Part shown: positions 14,462 through 22,585 of the stretch, piece after piece
How the letters are laid out: every line of letters starts with the position of its first letter
Numbering within the stretch: the stretch's first letter is position 1
From: a virus
Virus record (IMG/VR): IMGVR_UViG_3300030085_000705
Span: 1-42,039 of that record
Length of the DNA stretch: 42,039 bases
Direction: 5' to 3' (one strand)
Made by a program: the position numbers and the translations under genes
The notes under the pieces: model-generated
Told to the model about the DNA's origin: nothing
Seen by the model: the letters and a program-made list of their open reading frames with translations, nothing else
Database searches by the model: none

Positions 14462-15361
14462 ATGTCTGCTACAGAAATGCAAGAAACAGAAGTAGAACAA
14501 ACAGAAATTCCTTTAGAAACTTCTGAAGAATCAGTAGAGGTCGAAATAAAAGATAACGCTACTGAAGTTGAAGAACCTAAAGAGGAATCTAAAGAAACTA
14601 CTTCTGAGCAAGAACAAGAACAGTATGGAAAAGCTGTTCAGAAAAGAATAAATAAATTAACAAGGCGTGTAAAAGATACTGAGCGAGAACGAGAAGAAGC
14701 TGTTCGTTACGCGCAGAGTATGAAAGAAGAAGCCGATAAAGTTAGGTCTAGGTTACAAACGTTAGATCAAAACTACATTTCAGAATACGGCAGTCGTATT
14801 TCTGCAGAGCAAGCTCAAGCAGAATCCGCTTTAAAAAATGCGGTTGAAACAGGCGACTCTCAAGCAACCGTAGAAGCACAGCGTAAATTAACACAATTAG
14901 CGGTTGCAGAAGATAGATACAACCAAGCTAAAGCTCAACAAGAACAGCAGCAAAAAGCAGCCAGCGAAGCTTTAACTCAAGCACCCCAACAGCCAGAGCA
15001 ACCAAAACAACCTGATCCGAAGGCAGAGGCATGGGCTTCTAAAAACGACTGGTTTGGTAGTGATTACACTATGACTTTTGCTGCTTTTGGTATACACAAA
15101 AAATTAGTTGAAGAAGAAGGATTTGATCCTAAGTCTGATTCATATTATGATGAATTAGATAGTCGAATAAAAAATGAGTTCGCTCATAAGTTTAAAGACA
15201 ATAACGAAACCAGTAACAAAACCGCCCAAACAGTTGCAGGAGTTTCGCGAGGAAGTAAAAAAACTGGGCGCAACAAGGTAAAACTCACACCAAGCCAAGT
15301 AGCTATTGCAAAAAAATTAGGTGTGCCACTAGAAGAATACGCCAAACACGTAAAAGGATAG
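14462..15361 (+). CDS. Capsid scaffolding protein
   Basis: The 299-residue protein has an acidic, Glu-rich N-terminus (residues 1-55), a long coiled-coil rich in Ala, Gln, Glu and Lys (about 60-170) and a Pro/Gln linker. The C-terminal domain is compact (WASKNDWFGSDYTMTFAAFGIH near 197) with a basic tail. This is the usual composition of scaffolds that guide procapsid assembly. The position two genes before the capsid-type proteins agrees. AAGGA precedes the ATG. Confidence 0.75.
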   Translation: MSATEMQETEVEQTEIPLETSEESVEVEIKDNATEVEEPKEESKETTSEQEQEQYGKAVQKRINKLTRRVKDTEREREEAVRYAQSMKEEADKVRSRLQTLDQNYISEYGSRISAEQAQAESALKNAVETGDSQATVEAQRKLTQLAVAEDRYNQAKAQQEQQQKAASEALTQAPQQPEQPKQPDPKAEAWASKNDWFGSDYTMTFAAFGIHKKLVEEEGFDPKSDSYYDELDSRIKNEFAHKFKDNNETSNKTAQTVAGVSRGSKKTGRNKVKLTPSQVAIAKKLGVPLEEYAKHVKG

Positions 15362-15368
15362 GTGAAAT

Positions 15369-15878
15369 ATGACTGAAAATACTAAAGAATTAAATAGTTC
15401 TACAGAAGGTTCAAAAGCAATTCCACGATCCTCCCGTGCAAAAGAAACTAGGAGTGCTACGACAAGGCGTAAGCCGTGGCGTCCACCGTCAATGCTAGAT
15501 GCACCACCTGCACCAGATGGGTATAAACACCGTTGGATTCGAGCAGAAGTTAGAGGACACGAAGATAGGTCTAATATTTCAGCAAAAATCCGAGAAGGTT
15601 ACGAACTTGTTCGTCAAGACGAATACCCAGATTTTGAAGCTCCCGTAGTGGAGTCAGGTAAATATGAAGGTGTCTTTGGAGTCGGCGGGCTACTTCTTGC
15701 TAGATTACCGTTAGAAACAGCAGATGAAAGAAACGAATACTTTAGACAAAGACATTCGGATCAACTTGAAGCAGTAGACCACGATATGATGCGAGAAAAT
15801 GCACACTCTACTATGGCGATCACTAAACCTGACCGTCAATCTAGAGTAACTTTTGGTGGCCCACGCAAAAAAACGTAG
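15369..15878 (+). CDS. Conserved head-region protein
   Basis: The 169-residue product opens with a disordered basic segment (about 1-40). The central part (APPAPDGYKHRWIRAEVRG, then a Glu/Arg helix and YELVRQDEYPDF) resembles a protein between scaffold and capsid in many marine phages. It has no domain name I can support. The end is basic and disordered (GGPRKKT). A head assembly role is inferred from location. Confidence 0.6.
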   Translation: MTENTKELNSSTEGSKAIPRSSRAKETRSATTRRKPWRPPSMLDAPPAPDGYKHRWIRAEVRGHEDRSNISAKIREGYELVRQDEYPDFEAPVVESGKYEGVFGVGGLLLARLPLETADERNEYFRQRHSDQLEAVDHDMMRENAHSTMAITKPDRQSRVTFGGPRKKT

Positions 15879-15910
15879 GGCTAATTTTTAATTAATTTGA
15901 GGACAATAAA

Positions 15911-16561
15911 ATGGCAAACCAAGAAACTGCCTATGGTCTTCGCCCTGTTGGACTTGTTGGGAGTGGCGCTAATTCTACCGGTGTAACCGAGTATGAAATT
16001 GCTTCCGATAACACTAACGCTATATATCAATACGCTATCGTAGTCCCTTTGGCTGCTGGCGTTATTGACCAAGCTGGTGCTACAAGTGGTGGCACTACAC
16101 AAGCTTTAGGTGTCCTAACAGGCGTTATGTACCATGACTCCGTTAAGAAAAAGCCAGTCTTTTTAAATTACTGGCCGGGTTCTAACAGCGTCAGCGTTGA
16201 TACAAATCATCCTGTAAAAGCGTTTGTAGCTGATAACCCAAATCAATTATTCCAAGTTGCGTCTGATGCTTCACTTACTAATAGAGCAACTGCTCTAGCA
16301 GGCGTGTTCGCAAACGCTACACTTGGTACTTCTGCCCGTACAGGTTCTGATGATACGGGGCGTTCTAACTCAGCATTAAGCGTATCTTCAATCGCTACAA
16401 CAGCAACACTACCGTTGCGTATTGTAGGTATTGTAGATGATGAAGCAAATAGTGACTTTTCTGCAGCGGGTATTCCGTTGTTAGTAAGACTAAATGCACA
16501 CTTTAATGCAGCAACTCGTCGATTTGATTCGCAGACTACTGCGGACTCAACCGGCATTTAA
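15911..16561 (+). CDS. Putative capsid decoration protein
   Basis: The 216-residue protein starts MANQETAYGLRPVGLVGSGA and is beta-rich with many Ala, Thr, Gly and Ser. A similar protein precedes the major capsid gene in related marine phages, where I believe it is a head structural component. GAGGA lies before the ATG. No enzymatic motif is seen. A decoration or cement role is likely but not proven. Confidence 0.6.
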   Translation: MANQETAYGLRPVGLVGSGANSTGVTEYEIASDNTNAIYQYAIVVPLAAGVIDQAGATSGGTTQALGVLTGVMYHDSVKKKPVFLNYWPGSNSVSVDTNHPVKAFVADNPNQLFQVASDASLTNRATALAGVFANATLGTSARTGSDDTGRSNSALSVSSIATTATLPLRIVGIVDDEANSDFSAAGIPLLVRLNAHFNAATRRFDSQTTADSTGI

Positions 16562-16578
16562 TCAAGAGGGCATAAAAA

Positions 16579-17484
16579 ATGGCTATTTCAAGAGCACAAC
16601 TAGCGAAAGAGCTCGAACCCGGATTAAATGCTTTATTCGGACTCGAGTATGATAGATATGAAAAAGAACACGAACAGATCTTTGAAACTGAGACTTCTGA
16701 TCGAGCGTTCGAGGAAGAAACAATGCTTTCAGGCTTTGGAACCGCACCGGTTAAAGCCGAAGGAGCAGCGATTTCTTTTGATGATGCGCAAGAAACATTT
16801 ACTGCACGTTACACGCATGAAACTATTGCGTTGGCTTTCAGTATTACAGAAGAAGCGATTGAAGATAACTTATATGACCGTTTAGCGGCTCGTTACACAC
16901 GCGCACTAGCACGATCTATGAGTCAATCCAAACAGATCAAAGCTGCTTCGATATTAAACAACGCCTTTTCTACTAGCAATCCAGTAGGAGACGGTGCTGC
17001 ACTTTGTTCTTCTTCTCACCCATCAATCAGCGGAAACCAAAGAAACCTTTTATCAACGGCTTCAGACCTAAATGAAACTTCTTTGGAACAAATGTTGATT
17101 GATATTGCAGGTTTAACAGACGAACGCGGTCTTAAAATTGCGGTTCGCGGAATGAAACTAATTATTCCTAAAGAGCTACAGTTTATTGCAGAGCGTGTTA
17201 TGAACTCAAACCTTAGATCAGGCACAGCAGATAATGATGCAAACGCTATGAACAACATGGGTATGATCCCTGAAGGAGCGGTAGTAAACCACTTCTTGAC
17301 AGATACTGATGCGTTTTTCATTAAAACTGACGCGCCAAATGGTTTTAAATTATTCCAAAGAACTCCTATTCGTACAGCAATGGAAGGGGACTTTGACACT
17401 GGAAACTCTCGTTTTAAAGCTAGAGAGCGTTACAGTTTCGGAGTATCTGACTGGCGTTGTGTGTTTGGAACTCCAGGAGCTTAA
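16579..17484 (+). CDS. Major capsid protein (Mu gpT-like)
   Basis: The 301-residue protein shows blocks of the Mu gpT-like capsid superfamily: FETETSDRAFEEETMLSGFG, then SITEEAIEDNLYDRLA. GDGAALCSSSHP at about 137-148 and an RGMKLIIPKELQFIAERV helix follow, then VVNHFLTDTDAFFIKTD, and a C-terminal end with RYSFGVSDWRCVFG. The length fits an HK97-fold shell protein without a fused scaffold. AGAGGG precedes the ATG. A strong terminator follows at once, as expected for a highly expressed gene. Confidence 0.88.
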   Translation: MAISRAQLAKELEPGLNALFGLEYDRYEKEHEQIFETETSDRAFEEETMLSGFGTAPVKAEGAAISFDDAQETFTARYTHETIALAFSITEEAIEDNLYDRLAARYTRALARSMSQSKQIKAASILNNAFSTSNPVGDGAALCSSSHPSISGNQRNLLSTASDLNETSLEQMLIDIAGLTDERGLKIAVRGMKLIIPKELQFIAERVMNSNLRSGTADNDANAMNNMGMIPEGAVVNHFLTDTDAFFIKTDAPNGFKLFQRTPIRTAMEGDFDTGNSRFKARERYSFGVSDWRCVFGTPGA

Positions 17485-17507
17485 TTTAAAATTAAGTAAC
17501 AAAAGAG

Positions 17508-17536
17508 GGGCAGCTTCTTGCTGCCCTTTTCTTTTT
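17508..17536 (+). terminator. Rho-independent terminator after capsid gene
   Basis: GGGCAGC (17508-17514), loop TTCTT and GCTGCCC (17520-17526) form a perfect 7-bp GC-rich stem. It is followed by TTTTCTTTTT. It lies 23 bases after the capsid stop. This is the clearest terminator in the window. Confidence 0.9.
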
Positions 17537-17546
17537 GCGGTAGACT
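17518..17546 (+). promoter_or_regulatory. Candidate promoter ahead of post-capsid genes
   Basis: TTGCTG at 17518-17523 and TAGACT at 17541-17546 are separated by 17 bases. The first box overlaps the terminator hairpin. Closely similar GGTAGA or GCTAGACT elements lie in two other intergenic gaps (3037-3045 and 29681-29686). The hexamers are weak matches to sigma70, so this is a candidate only. Confidence 0.35.
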
Positions 17547-17576
17547 TTAAAAGAAACATTTTCTAGGGTTAACTTT

Positions 17577-17616
17577 CTTTATCGACTGACCTAGCAGACA
17601 AGCCAAGACGATAAAG
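17577..17616 (+). ncRNA. Structured RNA candidate downstream of capsid gene
   Basis: CTTTATCG (17577-17584) and CGATAAAG (17609-17616) are perfectly complementary over 8 bases. They enclose 24 bases (17585-17608) that include CTAGCAGACAAGCCAAG. The element lies between the capsid terminator and the next gene. A bioinformatically described phage RNA motif called Mu-gpT-DE occurs downstream of Mu gpT-type capsid genes, which is exactly this setting. The assignment is from memory and context. Its function is not known. Confidence 0.55.
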
Positions 17617-17638
17617 TTTTTCTTAAAGGAAAGTAATT

Positions 17639-18187
17639 ATGGCAAATACAACTTTTAATGGACCAGTTCGGTCCGAAAACGGCTTTAAAGTCGTATCTAA
17701 AAACAGTAGTACCGGAGCGATTACTGATACCGCAGTTATTGCCTCAACGGGTATTGTTACAAATAAATATGTGAAACACGTTGGTTTTGCAACTGGTGTA
17801 ACAGTAAACACTACTGCTGGAGATAGTCCTTCTATAGGTGAATTTACACAACCAGCTAATACAATCATTACGGATATAAAAATATTTTGTGATACTTCTC
17901 CAGTAATAGGAACAGGAGATATTGGTTACGAAGTAGGTACAAGTAGTTCAGGTGCGCAAATTGTTGCAGCGGTAACCGATGAAATACTTGATGGTGGTAC
18001 GACTGTTGTTGAGCATAATGTAACTACTACGACTTTAGTCTTACAAACTCAAAGCGGTACTACAGCACCAGCTTCTGTTCAATACACAGACACTGAAAGA
18101 ACTATTTACTGCAACATTACTAACACAGTAGATGCTACAACTGCTGGTTCGTTTACATTTATAATAGAATACGTTCAAATTGCCTAA
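17639..18187 (+). CDS. Structural protein, beta-rich
   Basis: The 182-residue product begins MANTTFNGPVRSENGFKVVS, a start I associate with virion proteins located after the capsid gene in marine phages. The rest is Thr/Val/Ser-rich with alternating beta pattern. AAAGGA precedes the ATG. Likely a head fibre or decoration protein; no specific family is recognised. Confidence 0.6.
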   Translation: MANTTFNGPVRSENGFKVVSKNSSTGAITDTAVIASTGIVTNKYVKHVGFATGVTVNTTAGDSPSIGEFTQPANTIITDIKIFCDTSPVIGTGDIGYEVGTSSSGAQIVAAVTDEILDGGTTVVEHNVTTTTLVLQTQSGTTAPASVQYTDTERTIYCNITNTVDATTAGSFTFIIEYVQIA

Positions 18188-18199
18188 TAGGAGTAAATT

Positions 18200-18814
18200 A
18201 TGGCTGGTTCAGATGTAAAAGCAGTACACGTTACCGCCGATACTCAAGGTCTAGATGCTGATGGAATTTCTACAGCAGCCTCAGTCGGAAATAACGCGGC
18301 ACTTACTATAGGTGGTGCGTTAGCTGATAGCGGTTCTTGTACTTTTAGTGCAGGTAGAGTAGTAACCATTTTATCTGCTGGAGACGATTCCGGTATATCA
18401 TTTACTGTAACAGGTACTGATGTTAACGGTGATTCTCAAACAGAATCTATAACAGGTGCAAATGCTGGTACAGCTACCGGTAGTAAGTATTTTAAAACAG
18501 TGACCGGTATATCTGCAGTAGGTAATCCAGCAGGAAATGTTTCAGCAGGTGTTAACGCGGCGGCAGCCGACGTAATTTTTGCTGGTAGAGCTAGATTTCA
18601 AGGTATTAATTTAGTTTGTACCGCTACCGCAGGTGTGTTAGATTTTTTAACAACCTCACCTACAGGAACTTCCCTTTACAAAGTAGGTACAGTGGCTAGT
18701 GCAACATCAACTAGAGACTTAACTATTCCTGACGAAGGGGTTCTTTTTCCTAGCGGAATTTATGTGCAATACACAGCGTCTACGTTTAACACATTGACGG
18801 TATTTCATGCTTAA
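18200..18814 (+). CDS. Structural protein, beta-rich
   Basis: The 204-residue product is rich in Ala, Gly, Thr and Ser with beta strands (ISFTVTGTDVNGDSQTESIT) and no membrane helix. Strong AGGAG precedes the ATG. Composition and place next to another beta-rich gene suggest a second virion surface or decoration protein. No domain is recognised. Confidence 0.6.
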   Translation: MAGSDVKAVHVTADTQGLDADGISTAASVGNNAALTIGGALADSGSCTFSAGRVVTILSAGDDSGISFTVTGTDVNGDSQTESITGANAGTATGSKYFKTVTGISAVGNPAGNVSAGVNAAAADVIFAGRARFQGINLVCTATAGVLDFLTTSPTGTSLYKVGTVASATSTRDLTIPDEGVLFPSGIYVQYTASTFNTLTVFHA

Positions 18815-18829
18815 AAAATAAGGTAAGTT

Positions 18830-19408
18830 ATGCGCCACGTTTCTTACACGGGTTTAGAAAGAAAAATTTGCGACGAAATTAGACAATGGTCGCAATATGC
18901 TTTAGAGACTCCGAACGAAGAATGTGGCAACTTACCTGTTTGCGCTTACGCAAATAAAGCGTGGGGTCAGGAAACCGTTGGTATTTCTTTTAAATATGAT
19001 CCCGGTTATCAATCTCTATATTCTTTGATTTCTACTTTTGAAGATAAATACGAGGTTATTATTTTAGTAGATTTAGCGTATGAAGAAGATCCAGAAAAGT
19101 TTCACGATTATTTAGTTGATCTAAATGAAGCTATATCTGAAAAAATGTTTATAGATGAAGATATATGGGTAATGGGTTTTCATCCAGCCGACGAAACAAA
19201 TGAAACAATAGACGACGGTAGTTTCGAGCCCATTGTTCAACAAGAATATGCTATGATATTTGTTCAGAGATTAAAAAAGTTACAAGAATCTGCTAACAAA
19301 TTACAAAAATTAGGTTACTATAAATATTACTTTGGGGACAATAATGCACCCCATGTTTTTAAACTAAGACAACATTTTTACGACAAACTTACGAAGGAAA
19401 AGACATGA
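18830..19408 (+). CDS. Unknown conserved phage protein
   Basis: The 192-residue protein is acidic and mixed alpha/beta. It has Cys residues in the first third (YALETPNEECGNLPVCAYAN), a hydrophobic strand EVIILVDLAY, and a long helical C-terminus (FVQRLKKLQESANKLQKLG). I do not recognise the family. It overlaps the next gene by 4 bases (ATGA). A role in virion assembly is possible from location. Confidence 0.6.
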   Translation: MRHVSYTGLERKICDEIRQWSQYALETPNEECGNLPVCAYANKAWGQETVGISFKYDPGYQSLYSLISTFEDKYEVIILVDLAYEEDPEKFHDYLVDLNEAISEKMFIDEDIWVMGFHPADETNETIDDGSFEPIVQQEYAMIFVQRLKKLQESANKLQKLGYYKYYFGDNNAPHVFKLRQHFYDKLTKEKT

Positions 19409-19893
19409 AAAGAAGTGTAGTTAATTTAGGAAACGGTGCCGTTAAAAAAACAGGCGTAAAGAAAATGCGTGGCGGCGGTATGGTTAAGAAAAGAATGAGA
19501 GCCGGCGGTATGGTTAAGAAAATGCGTGGCGGCGGTATGGTCAAAAAAGTCGGCGTTAAGAAAAGAATGAGAGCCGGCGGTATGGTTAAGAAGGAGAATG
19601 GCCTAAAAAAGCCAAGTAAAGGTCAGGCAGGCCTTAAAAAGTTACCAAAAGCGGTTCGTAACAAAATGGGTTACATGGCAGCCGGTGGCGCAGTAGCCGC
19701 AGGCGTGAAAGCAGCTAAAGAAGTCGGTAAAGCCGGTAAAAAGTTATTTGATAAACAAAAACGTAAAGGTAGGCCACCTAAAAGTAAAATAGCAAAAGCT
19801 AAAAGCCGAGTTAATCTAGGTGCAGCAGACCCTGCTTCAGCCGTTGGTTACGTAGCGGCAGGGGCGGCAATTGGTGATTTTGGTGAAGAATAA
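19405..19893 (+). CDS. Basic protein with GGMVKK repeats
   Basis: The 162-residue protein has four copies of M-R-G/A-GGMVKK within residues 20-63, alternating with basic spacers, and a later MAAGGAV. The middle is Lys-rich with a GRPPK AT-hook-like element near residue 118. The C-terminus is Ala/Gly-rich (YVAAGAAIGDF). It could bind DNA inside the head or attach to another virion protein. The repeats share the Gly-Gly motif seen across this genome. It overlaps the previous gene by 4 bases. Confidence 0.65.
   Translation: MKRSVVNLGNGAVKKTGVKKMRGGGMVKKRMRAGGMVKKMRGGGMVKKVGVKKRMRAGGMVKKENGLKKPSKGQAGLKKLPKAVRNKMGYMAAGGAVAAGVKAAKEVGKAGKKLFDKQKRKGRPPKSKIAKAKSRVNLGAADPASAVGYVAAGAAIGDFGEE
19465..19590 (+). 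repeat. Tandem repeats encoding GGMVKK
   Basis: Four copies of a unit with the shared core GGCGGTATGGTTAAGAA lie in this stretch, three close together and the last after a short insert. Bases differ mostly at third codon positions, so the repetition is kept at protein level. Confidence 0.75.
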
Positions 19894-19896
19894 ATA

Positions 19897-20781
19897 ATGG
19901 CTACTTCCTCATCAGTAAACTTTGAACTAGACGTAGCAAGCTATGTAGAAGAAGCTTTTGAGCGTTGTGGTTTAGAAGTACGTACTGGTTACGATTTAAA
20001 AACCGCGAAACGTTCTTTGAACTTGCTTTTAGCAGATTGGGCGAATCGTGGTTTAAATCAATGGACCATAGAGCAAACTTCTATTACGTTGGCTTCTGAT
20101 ATAGGTAATTATCCAGGTGGTAATTTAACCATGACGGTTGCTGCAAGCGGCAGTTTTACTGTCGGTGAAACTATAACAGGTGGCACCAGTTCAGCGACCG
20201 CTTCTATAACAAGTTTGCCTTCGTCTACTTCCATAGCTATTACAATTCCTTCTGGGACTTTCAGTAACGGTGAAACTCTAACAGGCGGTACAAGTGCCGC
20301 TACAACCACACTATCTGCGGCGGTGGACTTAACTACCGTGCAAAAAACAATTGATGTTTTATCTGTTGTAGTTACTAGAGACGGGACTGATTTTGGCTTG
20401 ACTAGATTAAGTCGAAGTGAGTATTTAAATTTACCAAATAAAACACAGACCGGAAGACCTTCTCAGTTCTTTTTGGATCGTCAAATAAGCCCAACTTTAA
20501 AACTTTGGCCCGTTCCAGATAGCAATTCTGATATTGTTAAGTTTGATCGTTTAGTTCGCATGGACGACGCAGACGACTACACAAATACTTTACAAATACC
20601 ATTTCGTTTTTACCCTTGTCTAGCGGCTGGTTTGGCTTATTACTTAGCAATAAAACGAGCACCACAAAGAATTGAAATACTGAAAGCCATTTACGAAGAA
20701 GAATTTAACAGAGCTATGTTAGAGGACCGAGATCGAGCTTCTTTGCAGATAACACCTAGTTTTAGTTATTACGGTAGTTAA
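19897..20781 (+). CDS. P22 gp4-like head-tail connector
   Basis: The 294-residue protein has the opening of the gp4-like connector family: VASYVEEAFERCGLEVRTGYDLKTAKRSLNLLLADWANRGLNQWTIEQ (about 13-60). The end has PFRFYPCLAAGLAYYLAIKRAP and a helical tail. This protein extends the portal and closes the packaged head in P22-type phages. Residues about 80-137 hold a two-copy Gly/Thr-rich insert not expected in the core fold. A short-tailed virion is suggested. No strong ribosome-binding site is visible. Confidence 0.75.
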   Translation: MATSSSVNFELDVASYVEEAFERCGLEVRTGYDLKTAKRSLNLLLADWANRGLNQWTIEQTSITLASDIGNYPGGNLTMTVAASGSFTVGETITGGTSSATASITSLPSSTSIAITIPSGTFSNGETLTGGTSAATTTLSAAVDLTTVQKTIDVLSVVVTRDGTDFGLTRLSRSEYLNLPNKTQTGRPSQFFLDRQISPTLKLWPVPDSNSDIVKFDRLVRMDDADDYTNTLQIPFRFYPCLAAGLAYYLAIKRAPQRIEILKAIYEEEFNRAMLEDRDRASLQITPSFSYYGS

Positions 20782-20783
20782 TC

Positions 20784-21089
20784 ATGGCTAAATATGCAAC
20801 TGGAAAAAAAGCTTACGGAATATCAGATAGGTCTGGTTTTCGTTACCCGTTAAATAAAATGAGAAAAGAGTGGACGGGTATGTTAGTTGGGTTTGATGAA
20901 TTTGAACCAAAACACCCTCAACTAAAACCAATACGTAAGTTTTCTGATCCCCAGGCATTAAAAGATCCCAGACCAGATAGGATAGAACCCGTTATTACTT
21001 ATGTCGGAACGCCTATTTTATCCGAAAAAACATTTAAGCCTATAAGAGCTTTTGGAATTATAGGACAAGTTACGGTGACAACAACATGA
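20784..21089 (+). CDS. Conserved connector-region protein
   Basis: The 101-residue product contains AYGISDRSGFRYPLNKMRKEWTG, then VGFDEFEPKHPQL and SDPQALKDPRPDR, a conserved small protein next to connectors in marine phages. The function is unknown; it may be a head completion or adaptor protein. The next ATG overlaps its stop (ATGA). Confidence 0.6.
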   Translation: MAKYATGKKAYGISDRSGFRYPLNKMRKEWTGMLVGFDEFEPKHPQLKPIRKFSDPQALKDPRPDRIEPVITYVGTPILSEKTFKPIRAFGIIGQVTVTTT

Positions 21090-21733
21090 GTTTTACATTA
21101 GCAACGCTTAAAACAGCAATACAAAATTATACTGAGAATGACGAAACTACGTTCACGTCAACTTTAGATACTTTTATAAAAAACACAGAAGAACGTATTT
21201 TAAAAAATACACATTTAGATATTTTTAGAAAAAATGCAACTGGGACAATGACAGCCTCTAATCAGTTTTTAGCTATGCCTACTGATTTTTTATCGCCTTT
21301 TTCTCTTTCGATTACGTCTAGTAGCGTAAAAACTTTTTTAGATTTTAAAGACGTCAATTTTATACAAACATTTAATCCGAACAGTAGCACTACCGGGACG
21401 CCCCGTTACTATGCTAGTTTTGATGTAAACACTTTTATTATCGGACCTACACCAGATAGTAACTATTCTTCAGAACTGCATTACTATTATCGACCAGCAA
21501 GTTTAACAGCAGGTTCTGATAGCGGCACTACTTGGTTAAGTGAAAACGCTACTCAAGCTATGCTTTATGGGTCTTTAGTGGAGGCTTACACTTTTATGAA
21601 AGGTGAACCGGACGTTTTACAAGAATATGAAAAACGTTTTGCAGAAGCTATGGTTTCTATTAAAATGCTTGGAGAATCCAGAGAAAGCACAGATGAATAC
21701 AGAACGGGACAAGTGATACGAGATAAACAGTAA
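21086..21733 (+). CDS. Phage adaptor/head-completion protein
   Basis: The 215-residue protein opens LATLKTAIQNYTENDETTFTSTLDTFIKNTEERILKN. It later contains YYYRPASLT and a C-terminal helix (AMLYGSLVEAYTFMKGEPDVLQEYEKRFAEAM). This is the pattern of phage adaptor or head-to-tail joining proteins. It follows the gp4-like gene as part of the connector block. Confidence 0.65.
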   Translation: MSFTLATLKTAIQNYTENDETTFTSTLDTFIKNTEERILKNTHLDIFRKNATGTMTASNQFLAMPTDFLSPFSLSITSSSVKTFLDFKDVNFIQTFNPNSSTTGTPRYYASFDVNTFIIGPTPDSNYSSELHYYYRPASLTAGSDSGTTWLSENATQAMLYGSLVEAYTFMKGEPDVLQEYEKRFAEAMVSIKMLGESRESTDEYRTGQVIRDKQ

Positions 21734-21742
21734 GGAGTTATC

Positions 21743-21859
21743 GTGGCAGAATTAACTGTAGCACAAAAAAGAAAATTAGTAAGAGAGCTTAAAAAAGCTT
21801 CTAAATTGCACGCTAGACAAGCTTTGCAAATAGAAAAATCAATGAAAAAGAAAAAATAA
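21743..21859 (+). CDS. 38-residue basic protein
   Basis: A GTG at 21743 stands 5 bases after AAGGAG and opens a frame of 38 codons plus stop. The product starts MAELTVAQKRKLVRELKKAS and ends in KKKK. It is helical and cationic. Tiny proteins starting with a similar L-T-x-A-Q-K-x-K-L pattern recur in phage tail regions. The strong ribosome-binding site supports expression. Confidence 0.6.
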   Translation: MAELTVAQKRKLVRELKKASKLHARQALQIEKSMKKKK

Positions 21860-21863
21860 ATTT

Positions 21864-22154
21864 ATGTTTAATGTAGAAGTAAAAGCAGACATAACTGGTG
21901 TAAACGTACACACCACTAAAAATAGGGGATTTTCCCCAGAAGAAATAGCGGCAAGGGCCGTTGAAAAAGTAGTTTCTGTCGCAGAGGGATCTAGTCCCGA
22001 AGTAAAAGCACAGGCAGAGGCATTTAAAAGTAGGGTTTATCATGTTATTGTATTAGCTTGTAAAGATGCAATAAATAGTGATAGGACTACAATGCACAAT
22101 CTTTTAACAAAACAAGGTCATAAAGATATGGCTGATATTTTAAGGAGACTATAA
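21864..22154 (+). CDS. Small helical conserved phage protein
   Basis: The 96-residue product contains GFSPEEIAARAVEKVVSVAEGSSPEVKAQAEAFK and ends DRTTMHNLLTKQGHKDMADILRRL. I recall this layout as a conserved small protein in marine phage structural regions. It has no known role. The stop shares a base with the next ATG (TAATG). Confidence 0.62.
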   Translation: MFNVEVKADITGVNVHTTKNRGFSPEEIAARAVEKVVSVAEGSSPEVKAQAEAFKSRVYHVIVLACKDAINSDRTTMHNLLTKQGHKDMADILRRL

Positions 22155-22585
22155 TGGCTATATCGCAAGCTATGTGTACCTCGTTCAAGAAAGAACTTCT
22201 TGAGGGGGTCCATAATTTCAAAAATTCAGGCGGTAGCACTTTTAATTTAGCGTTATATACAAGTTCGGCTTCATTAGGGGCTGCAACAACTGCATATACA
22301 ACTTCTAACGAAGTTAGCGGAACTAATTATACTGCTAAAGGTGGCTCACTAACTAGAGTAGATCCATCTACTTCTGGAACAACAGCATTGACAGATTTTG
22401 CAGATTTGACTTTTAGTTCTGCAACAATTACTGCAAATGGTGCAATGATATTTAATGATTCAGCTTCTGGAGATCCAGCAGTTTGTATTTTAGCATTTGG
22501 AGGAGATAAAACTTCTACTAATGGGGATTTTACAATACAGTTTCCAACAGCGGATGCTAGTAACGCTATAATTAGAATAGCTTAA
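22154..22585 (+). CDS. Putative tail/virion structural protein
   Basis: The 143-residue product starts with a helix (MCTSFKKELLEGVHNF) and continues with beta strands rich in Ser, Thr and Ala (FNLALYTSSASL, DFADLTFSSATIT, FTIQFP). Phages with S74 fibres often carry such a protein just upstream. It may be a fibre adaptor or decoration protein; no name can be supported. It is start-stop overlapped on both sides. Confidence 0.6.
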   Translation: MAISQAMCTSFKKELLEGVHNFKNSGGSTFNLALYTSSASLGAATTAYTTSNEVSGTNYTAKGGSLTRVDPSTSGTTALTDFADLTFSSATITANGAMIFNDSASGDPAVCILAFGGDKTSTNGDFTIQFPTADASNAIIRIA

